From Brevundimonas sp. (GTDB lineage: Bacteria; Pseudomonadota; Alphaproteobacteria; Caulobacterales; Caulobacteraceae): DNA of 8,817 nt. Position numbers and translations under genes: made by a program. The notes beneath the pieces are model-generated. The model saw only the letters and a program-made list of their open reading frames with translations. It ran no database searches and had not been told where the DNA came from. The stretch covers positions 1 to 8,817 of the forward strand of contig JADCBH010000051.1 of NCBI GenBank assembly GCA_020253595.1. The letters run 5' to 3'. The first letter of the stretch is position 1. Each line of letters opens with the position of its first letter. Positions 1-4,977 of this stretch are shown here, piece by piece.

Positions 1-1
1 C

Positions 2-799
2 ATCGAGTATGCGGGTGAGGCGGTGCGGTCGCTGGACATGGAAGGGCGCATGACGCTCTGCAACATGTCGATCGAGGCGGGTGCACGGGCCGGGATGATC
101 GCCCCAGATCAGAAGACCGTCGCCTGGCTGAAAGGCCGTCGCCACGTGCCGGCTGGCGCAGCGTTCGATCGGGTTGCCTCCGACTGGTTGACGCTGGCGA
201 GCGATCCGGGGGCGGTTTTCGACGCGGAAGTCGTGATCGACGGCGCGGCGATCCGGCCCATGGCGACCTTCGGCACGACACCGGACGCGGGCGCTCCCAT
301 CGGTGCACCGGTGCCTCAGCCAGCCTCGGACAGCGACCGCAAGGCCCTGGCCTACATGGGCTTCGAGGCTGGGCGGGCGACAACGGACCAGCGGGTTGAT
401 GTCGTCTTCATCGGCAGTTGCACCAACGGCCGCCTGCCCGATCTGCGCGCAGCCGCACAGGTGTTGCGGGGCCGAAAGGTCAAACCGGGCTTGCGCATGC
501 TGGTCGTGCCAGGCTCGGAGGCTGTGCGCCGCGACGCCGAGGCGGAGGGCCTGCATACCGTCTTCACCGAAGCTGGTGCCGAGTGGCGGATCCCCGGCTG
601 CTCCATGTGCATCGCCATGAACGGCGATTTCGTGGGTCCGGGGCAGTTGGCGGTTTCGACGTCCAACCGGAACTTTGAGGGGCGTCAGGGCAAGGGCGCC
701 CGAACCATCCTCGCAAGTCCGGCGACGGCGGCGGCCAGCGCTGTCATGGGCGTGCTGACCGACCCGCGCGTGTTCCTCGAGGAGGCGGTCGATGCCTGA
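2..799 (+). CDS. leuC: 3-isopropylmalate dehydratase large subunit, 3' part (5' end outside window)
   Basis: This is the C-terminal 265 residues of LeuC. With LeuD it isomerises 2-isopropylmalate to 3-isopropylmalate in cytoplasmic leucine synthesis. The reading frame is open from base 2 (IEYAGEA, then EGRMTLCNMSIEAGARAGM, a LeuC/aconitase signature), so the gene starts upstream. The three cysteines expected to bind the 4Fe-4S cluster are visible: one in GSCTNGR (codon 419-421) and two in GCSMC (codons 599-601 and 608-610). The C-terminal SNRNFEGRQG motif is intact. Family members are about 470 residues, so roughly 200 are missing beyond the window edge. The TGA stop lies inside the start of leuD (ATGCCTGA overlap), which suggests translational coupling of the two subunits. 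The internal GTG at base 23 is not a real start, because conserved sequence continues upstream of it. The identification is secure. Confidence 0.97.
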   Translation: MEYAGEAVRSLDMEGRMTLCNMSIEAGARAGMIAPDQKTVAWLKGRRHVPAGAAFDRVASDWLTLASDPGAVFDAEVVIDGAAIRPMATFGTTPDAGAPIGAPVPQPASDSDRKALAYMGFEAGRATTDQRVDVVFIGSCTNGRLPDLRAAAQVLRGRKVKPGLRMLVVPGSEAVRRDAEAEGLHTVFTEAGAEWRIPGCSMCIAMNGDFVGPGQLAVSTSNRNFEGRQGKGARTILASPATAAASAVMGVLTDPRVFLEEAVDA

Positions 800-1382
800 A
801 CCTTTCCGCGCCCTGACCTCGAAGGTCCTGGTCCTGTCGCAGTCCAATATCGATACGGACCAGATCATTCCGGCCCGCTTCCTGACGACCACCAGCCGGG
901 AAGGGCTGGGCCGTCACGCCTTCCACGACTGGCGCTATGAAGCGGACGGGACGCCCAGACCGGAGGCGGTTCTGAACCGGATCGATCCGGCTGAGCACCG
1001 CATCCTGCTGGCCGGCGACAACTTCGGCTGCGGCTCGTCGCGCGAGCACGCGCCGTGGGCTTTGGTCGACTATGGCTTTCGGGCCGTCATCTCGACCTCG
1101 ATTGCGGACATCTTTTCGTCGAACGCCTTGAAGAACGGCTTCCTGCCGGTGGTCGTGGATCAAGCGGTCTGGGACGACCTCGCCGCCCATCCCGAGCAGC
1201 CGGTGACGCTGGATCTGGAGACGCAGGAAGTGCGGCGCGGCAACCATGCGCCAGTGCCCTTCACCGTCGAACCCTTCGCCCGCCAGTGCCTGTTGGACGG
1301 CGTCGACACTCTCGGATGGCTGCAGAACCACCTGCCTGCTGTCGAAGCCTATGAACGTGCTCACGCCAAGGAGCCTGCCTGA
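792..1382 (+). CDS. leuD: 3-isopropylmalate dehydratase small subunit
   Basis: LeuD, 196 residues (family about 200), supplies the swivelling domain that completes the isopropylmalate isomerase active site with LeuC. The diagnostic motifs are NIDTDQIIPARF (residues 19-30) and DNFGCGSSREHAPWAL (76-91), the latter being the substrate-binding small-subunit signature. The ATG at 792 has a good Shine-Dalgarno sequence, GGAGG at 781-785, six bases upstream and inside leuC. The first eight bases overlap the end of leuC. The stop overlaps the leuB ATG by one base (TGATG). The arrangement points to one leuCDB transcript with coupled translation and equimolar LeuC and LeuD. Nothing is broken or unusual. 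Confidence 0.97.
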   Translation: MPEPFRALTSKVLVLSQSNIDTDQIIPARFLTTTSREGLGRHAFHDWRYEADGTPRPEAVLNRIDPAEHRILLAGDNFGCGSSREHAPWALVDYGFRAVISTSIADIFSSNALKNGFLPVVVDQAVWDDLAAHPEQPVTLDLETQEVRRGNHAPVPFTVEPFARQCLLDGVDTLGWLQNHLPAVEAYERAHAKEPA

Positions 1383-2482
1383 TGCCTACCGCCCGGACTT
1401 TCAACATTGTCCTCCTGCCCGGTGACGGCGTCGGCCCTGAGGTCACGTCGGCCGCGCGCGCCGTACTGGGCGTCATTGGCGACTTCTACGGCCATCACTT
1501 CGAGTTCGCCGAGCACCTGATCGGCGGTGCCGCCATCGACGCGACCGGTGATCCCCTGCCGCCGGAGACGACCGCCGCCTGTCTGGCCGCTGACGGTGTT
1601 CTGCTGGGTGCGGTCGGTGGGCCCCAGTGGGACGGCGGCAAGCGCCGGCCCGAAGAGGGCCTCCTGGGTATCCGCAAGGCCATGGGCCTGTTCGCCAACC
1701 TGCGCCCGCTTCAGGTCTCGCCGGTGCTGGCGCATCGATCGCCGCTGAAGAAGGAGATTGTCGAGGGTGTCGATCTGATCGTCTTCCGCGAGCTGACAGG
1801 TGGCGTCTATTTCGGTGAGAAGACCCGCACGGACGATATGGCGTCGGACCTGTGCATCTACACCGTGCACGAGATCGAGCGGGTGGCGCGCGCCGCCTTC
1901 AAGACGGCCCTGCAACGGCGCGGCAAGGTCACCTCGGTCGACAAAGCCAATGTCATGGAAACCAGCCGCCTGTGGCGCGAGGTGGTGACCCGCATCCATG
2001 CCGAGGAATTCCCCCAGGTGACGCTGGAGCATGCCCTGGTCGACTCCATGGCCATGCATCTGATCCGCAAACCGCGCGAGTATGACGTCATCCTGACCGA
2101 AAACATGTTCGGCGACATCCTGTCGGACGAAATCAGCGTGCTGGGCGGATCGATCGGTCTGTTGCCGTCGGCGTCGCTGGGTGAGTCGGGACCGGGTCTG
2201 TTCGAGCCGATCCACGGCTCTGCGCCGGACATTGCGGGACAGGACTTGGCCAATCCGGTCGGGACCATCCTGTCGGCGGCCATGATGCTGCGACACAGCC
2301 TGGATCTGGAAGACGAGGCTTCGTCCATCGAGGCTGCGGTGGCAGCCGTGCTGGCGGCCGGGGCGGTTACGGCCGACCTGGGCGGTGAACTCGGCACACG
2401 CGCCGCGGCCGGGGCGGTGATCGACGCCATCAAGGCGATTCACTGGGCGGCCTCGCACCGGGTGCAAATGCACTGGGGTTGA
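1382..2482 (+). CDS. leuB: 3-isopropylmalate dehydrogenase
   Basis: LeuB, 366 residues, oxidatively decarboxylates 3-isopropylmalate with NAD+, the third step of leucine synthesis. Family signatures run in order: LLPGDGVGPEV (11-21), ELTGGVYFG with the catalytic Tyr143 (137-145), DKANVMETSRLW with the catalytic Lys188 (187-198), VDSMAMHL with metal ligand Asp221, and the long NMFGDILSDE...GGSIG signature with Asp245 and Asp249 (241-258). LFEPIHGSAPDIAG and ANPVGTILS (273-297) form the cofactor side and indicate NAD+ dependence. AAGGAG at 1368-1373, eight bases before ATG, supports the start. The core seems to end near GELGTRAAAGAVIDAI (335-350). The remaining 16 residues, rich in His and Trp (KAIHWAASHRVQMHWG), go beyond what I expect for the family and may be a lineage-specific tail. 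The gene closes the leuCDB cluster in this window. Confidence 0.97.
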   Translation: MPTARTFNIVLLPGDGVGPEVTSAARAVLGVIGDFYGHHFEFAEHLIGGAAIDATGDPLPPETTAACLAADGVLLGAVGGPQWDGGKRRPEEGLLGIRKAMGLFANLRPLQVSPVLAHRSPLKKEIVEGVDLIVFRELTGGVYFGEKTRTDDMASDLCIYTVHEIERVARAAFKTALQRRGKVTSVDKANVMETSRLWREVVTRIHAEEFPQVTLEHALVDSMAMHLIRKPREYDVILTENMFGDILSDEISVLGGSIGLLPSASLGESGPGLFEPIHGSAPDIAGQDLANPVGTILSAAMMLRHSLDLEDEASSIEAAVAAVLAAGAVTADLGGELGTRAAAGAVIDAIKAIHWAASHRVQMHWG

Positions 2483-2564
2483 TCCGGGGTTAACCCTTTC
2501 GTCATCTGCTCGTCACACAGTGACATTGTGCAGTGCAGCGAGAAAACGGAGCAATAATCTTTTC

Positions 2565-2611
2565 TTCGTGTGAAGATGTGAGGCCTAAGGCACACGAAAG
2601 TTGCACGAAAG
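2565..2611. repeat. Three-copy CACGAAA motif (one inverted, two direct) upstream of amtB
   Basis: The hexamer CACGAA occurs three times in 47 bases: inverted as TTCGTG at 2565-2570, and direct at 2593-2598 and 2604-2609. The first pair extends to a perfect 8-bp inverted repeat (TTCGTGTG with CACACGAA, 18-base spacer). The two direct copies share CACGAAAG and start 11 bases apart, about one helical turn, so they would lie on the same face of the DNA. The cluster ends about 75 bases before the amtB start. Such an arrangement is typical of an operator, but the regulator is unknown. GCAC-N7-TTGC at 2590-2604 also resembles a degenerate NtrC site (GCAC-N7-GTGC) with one mismatch in the half-sites. 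Confidence 0.4.
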
Positions 2612-2671
2612 CGCCATAAACCCCTTGCGTCGATCGCCATTGCGGTAAACAGTTCGCAACTGCGAGATCGA

Positions 2672-2678
2672 AGAGGGG
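2672..2678 (+). promoter_or_regulatory. Ribosome binding site that decides the amtB start
   Basis: The purine run AGAGGGG ends immediately before a first ATG at 2679 and six bases before a second in-frame ATG at 2685. Ribosome spacing requirements favour the second ATG, because the first would leave no gap. The amtB product is therefore taken to begin MSQLLNRLPG. Confidence 0.6.
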
Positions 2679-2684
2679 ATGCTC

Positions 2685-4160
2685 ATGTCGCAGTTGCTAA
2701 ATCGACTTCCGGGGGTGATCGCCCTCTGTCTGCTTACCGCAGCACTATTCTATGCCGGGGGTGCGTTCGCTGCGCCCGCCGGACCCGTGGCGGCTGCGGC
2801 GGGCGCTGTGGCCGAGACCGCCGAAGCTGCCACCACCGAGGCCGCTGCTGCCGTCGAGGCGGCCGCTGTGCCTGAGGAAGAGGCCGCTCCCGCGTCGACG
2901 CTCCTGGCCCACCAGGCTCCGCTTGAGCTCAACGAGGCCTCCACGTCCTGGATCCTGACGTCGACGGCGCTGGTGCTCCTGATGACCCTTCCCGGCCTGG
3001 CGCTGTTCTACGGCGGGATGGTTCGCCGCAAGAACGTGATCGCCACAATCACCCAGTCGGTTGGCGTTGCCGCTGTCTCCACCCTGTGCTGGTTCGCCAT
3101 CGGGTACAGCCTGGCGTTTGGTGTCGGGCAGCCGATGCTCGGTTTCGATGGCGACACGGTGCAGTCCTTCATCGGCTCCACCCAGGCCGCCTTCCTGAAC
3201 GGCGTCACCATGACCTCTGCTCACAGCCTGGCACCGGGCCTGCCCGAGTATCTGTGGGTCGCCTACCAGCTGACGTTTGCCATCATCACGCCGGCCCTGG
3301 TCACCGGAGCGTTCGCCGAGCGCCTCAAGTACTCGGGTCTGCTGCTGTTCACCGTGCTATGGTCGATCTTCGTTTACGCCCCTATCGCCCACTGGGTCTG
3401 GGGCGGTGGTTTCCTGGGTTCGGCCGGGGTGCTGGACTTCGCCGGCGGCGCGGTCGTGCACGTCAACTCGGGGGTGGCCGGTCTGGTCTGCGCCCTCTTC
3501 CTTGGGCCGCGCAAAGGCTACGGTACCGAGGCCATGAACGCCCACAACCCCGTCCTGACCATGATCGGTGCCTCCCTGCTGCTCGTCGGATGGATCGGCT
3601 TCAACGCCGGCTCGGCCTGGGCGGCGGACAGCATTGCCTCGGTGGCTCTGCTGAACACGATCGTCGCCGCGATGGCCGCGTCGCTGACCTGGAAGATCGT
3701 CGAGGTCATTGAGAAGCGTAAGCCCAGCCTGATCGGCGTCCTGTCTGGCCTGATTGCCGGCCTGGTCGCCATCACTCCGGCTGCCGGGTTTGTCGATCCC
3801 ATGGGCGCGATGATCATCGGCCTGGTCGCCGGACCGGTCTGCTACGCCTCCTCGGTGTGGCTCAAGAAGCTGCTGCGCTATGACGACAGTCTGGACGCCT
3901 TCGGCATTCACGGTGCCGGCGGGCTTCTCGGGGCCATCCTGACCGGCGTGTTCGCCACCACGGCGGTGAACAGCCTGTCGGAAGGAGCCAACATCCCGAC
4001 CCAGGCCATGGGTCTGGCCTGGACCATCGCGTGGTCCGCGGTCGTGACCTTCATCATCCTGGTGATCTGCAAGTTCACCACGGGTCTGCGCGTCAGCGAC
4101 GCCCAGGAAGACGAAGGGTTGGATACGACCCTTCACGGAGAGGCGCTGGAGAAAGCTTAA
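2685..4160 (+). CDS. amtB: Ammonium transporter, Amt/MEP/Rh family
   Basis: An inner-membrane ammonium channel of 491 residues from ATG 2685 (493 if 2679 is used). Residues 1-29 form a signal peptide ending in GAFA. An Ala/Glu-rich segment of about 55 residues (30-85) precedes the first retained helix near 90-110 (LALFYGGMVRRKNV). About eleven hydrophobic helices follow. Pore features match the family: HWVWGGG; DFAGGAVVHVNSG with Asp251 and the first pore histidine His259 (E. coli D160, H168); GWIGFNAGSA with the pore Phe306; DAFGIHGAGG with the second pore histidine His409 (E. coli H318). The cytoplasmic tail keeps the GLRVS...EGLDTTLHGE signature used in PII (GlnK) control. No glnK lies beside it: leuB is upstream and a TorF porin gene 85 bases downstream. 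The start is chosen from the Shine-Dalgarno spacing. The identification is secure; the precise start is less so. Confidence 0.95.
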   Translation: MSQLLNRLPGVIALCLLTAALFYAGGAFAAPAGPVAAAAGAVAETAEAATTEAAAAVEAAAVPEEEAAPASTLLAHQAPLELNEASTSWILTSTALVLLMTLPGLALFYGGMVRRKNVIATITQSVGVAAVSTLCWFAIGYSLAFGVGQPMLGFDGDTVQSFIGSTQAAFLNGVTMTSAHSLAPGLPEYLWVAYQLTFAIITPALVTGAFAERLKYSGLLLFTVLWSIFVYAPIAHWVWGGGFLGSAGVLDFAGGAVVHVNSGVAGLVCALFLGPRKGYGTEAMNAHNPVLTMIGASLLLVGWIGFNAGSAWAADSIASVALLNTIVAAMAASLTWKIVEVIEKRKPSLIGVLSGLIAGLVAITPAAGFVDPMGAMIIGLVAGPVCYASSVWLKKLLRYDDSLDAFGIHGAGGLLGAILTGVFATTAVNSLSEGANIPTQAMGLAWTIAWSAVVTFIILVICKFTTGLRVSDAQEDEGLDTTLHGEALEKA

Positions 4161-4171
4161 GCTTCACGTAA

Positions 4172-4204
4172 CCACTGGGCGCGATCCTCCCTCGTGCCCG
4201 GTGG
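4172..4204 (+). other. Strong 13-bp intercistronic hairpin between amtB and the torF-like gene
   Basis: Bases 4172-4184 pair with 4192-4204 to give a continuous 13-bp RNA stem containing two G-U pairs (T4176 with G4200, G4181 with T4195). The loop is seven bases, TCCTCCC. It starts 11 bases after the amtB stop and ends 41 bases before the porin ATG. No U-tract follows (CCTTCAAAA), so it is not a standard intrinsic terminator. It could stabilise the amtB 3' end, partly attenuate read-through, or regulate translation of the next gene. The loop contains CCUCC, the same as the 16S anti-Shine-Dalgarno core, but its match to the porin ribosome site (AGGGGA) is short. Confidence 0.55.
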
Positions 4205-4232
4205 CCTTCAAAATGCCGGGACAAAAGAAACC

Positions 4233-4238
4233 AGGGGA
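4233..4238 (+). promoter_or_regulatory. Ribosome binding site of the torF-like gene
   Basis: AGGGGA sits seven bases before ATG 4246 and picks this start over the in-frame GTG at 4201. That GTG lies inside the hairpin stem, has no purine run at a suitable distance, and would put 15 charged or polar residues in front of an ideal signal peptide. Confidence 0.7.
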
Positions 4239-4245
4239 TATCCAG

Positions 4246-4932
4246 ATGAAACTTCACACGACCTGCGCCGCGCTGGCCGCCGCGCTTCTCTCCGCCGTGC
4301 CGTTCGCCGCTTCGGCGCAAGACGACATCGACATCTCGTTCAATGCGGCAGTCGGCACCGACTACGTCTTCCGTGGCGTGAGCCAGTCCCTCGAAGATCC
4401 CGCCATTTCCGGTGGCGTGGACCTGACGTACGGCTCCTTCTACGCCGGGGCCTGGGCCTCCAACGTCGACTTTGGTGACGACACTGACCTCGAGGTCGAC
4501 CTCTATGGCGGCTTCCGCACCGAGGCCGGCGGCTATGCGCTCGATTTCGGCGTGGTCAGCTACCTGTATGGCAACGCCCCGGGCGGTGCCGACTATGACT
4601 ACGTCGAGTTCAAGGCGGCCGCATCGCGCGCCATTGGCCCGGTGACCGCTGGCGTTGCCTTCTATGTCTCGCCCGACTTCTTCGGAGCGGACGATGAGGC
4701 AACCTATCTTGAGCTGAACGGTGCCTATGCGACGCCCGCCGGCTGGACCCTCTCTGGCGCGGTCGGTCAGCAATGGCTCGACGTCTCCGACGACTACGTC
4801 ACCTGGAACCTCGGCGCGGCCTACGCCCTGACCGACAACCTGACGCTGGACGTCCGCTACCACGACACCGATATCGACGGCCTCGCGATCGCCGAGGACC
4901 GCTTCGTCGCCACCATCAAGGCGGCGTTCTAA
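4246..4932 (+). CDS. TorF-family putative outer-membrane porin
   Basis: An exported protein of 228 residues. Residues 1-24 are a signal peptide (Lys, hydrophobic Ala/Leu core, ASA then Gln25). The mature part starts with the family hallmark VGTDYVFRGVSQS (about 35-47), then GGVDLTYGSFYAG and WASNVDFGDDTDLEVDLYGGF. The rest alternates polar and aromatic residues like beta-strands, with many Asp, Tyr and Gly, and ends in Phe (ATIKAAF), as outer-membrane beta-barrels usually do. This matches the TIGR02001/TorF type of putative porin. Genes of this type are, to my recollection, often found beside glnK-amtB in proteobacteria, which supports a role in nitrogen-compound passage across the outer membrane; the substrate is not proven. 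It probably shares a transcript with amtB through an 85-base spacer holding a hairpin. A terminator-like hairpin follows 10 bases after its stop. Confidence 0.85.
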   Translation: MKLHTTCAALAAALLSAVPFAASAQDDIDISFNAAVGTDYVFRGVSQSLEDPAISGGVDLTYGSFYAGAWASNVDFGDDTDLEVDLYGGFRTEAGGYALDFGVVSYLYGNAPGGADYDYVEFKAAASRAIGPVTAGVAFYVSPDFFGADDEATYLELNGAYATPAGWTLSGAVGQQWLDVSDDYVTWNLGAAYALTDNLTLDVRYHDTDIDGLAIAEDRFVATIKAAF

Positions 4933-4941
4933 TGACGCTCT

Positions 4942-4968
4942 TCTCCCTCCCCCTTGTGGGGAGGGAGA
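4942..4968. terminator. Perfect 11-bp hairpin between convergent operons, probable terminator
   Basis: TCTCCCTCCCC (4942-4952) and GGGGAGGGAGA (4958-4968) are exact inverted repeats around a 5-base loop, CTTGT. On the plus strand the stem is followed by TTCCTTTG, a moderate T-rich run, so it should end the amtB-torF transcript. On the minus strand, where it follows the glucoamylase stop by 10 bases, the base run after the stem is AAGAG, so termination there would be weaker or Rho-assisted. C-rich/G-rich palindromes of this type also occur as dispersed intergenic repeats in some alphaproteobacteria, so it may double as a repeat-family member. Confidence 0.75.
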
Positions 4969-4977
4969 TTCCTTTGC

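Larger units (their letters stand above)
2483..2678 (+). promoter_or_regulatory. leuB-amtB intergenic region, probable amtB promoter and operators
   Basis: About 200 bases lie between leuB and amtB and look less GC-rich than the flanking genes, as expected of a promoter region. Visible structure: a 10-bp palindrome GGGTTAACCC at 2487-2496; a dyad GTCAC-ACA-GTGAC at 2512-2524; an inverted pair TTCGTGTG (2565-2572) and CACACGAA (2591-2598); and a direct repeat CACGAAAG at 2593-2600 and 2604-2611, whose copies start 11 bases apart. GGGTT (2476-2480) can pair with AACCC (2492-2496) ahead of a short TTTC, a weak candidate terminator for leuCDB. I could not assign a convincing -10/-35 pair, and no GG-N10-GC sigma-54 promoter is present. 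The regulatory role is inferred from position. Confidence 0.5.

Noticed and set aside
1361..2473. A 370-codon open frame on the minus strand opposite leuB
   Set aside because: It is opposite a fully conserved LeuB, its translation is Arg/Gln/His-rich with no recognisable domain, and such antisense frames are expected in high-GC DNA.
2589..2604. GGCAC...TTGC as a sigma-54 promoter for amtB
   Set aside because: The gap between GG and GC is 12 bases instead of the required 10. No other GG-N10-GC was found between here and the amtB start.
2601..2650. TTGCAC or TTGCGT as a -35 box with a -10 near GGTAAAC
   Set aside because: No acceptable -10 hexamer occurs at 16-18 bases from either, so the match is too weak to call.
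4153..4164. AAGCTTAAGCTT, a perfect 12-bp palindrome across the amtB stop codon
   Set aside because: It arises from the last codons (Lys-Ala-stop) plus four bases. It has no loop for an RNA hairpin and no partner sites, so it is probably incidental.
4201..4245. GTG 4201 as the start of the torF-like gene
   Set aside because: It falls in the hairpin stem, lacks a ribosome site and would place 15 polar residues before a complete signal peptide that starts at ATG 4246.
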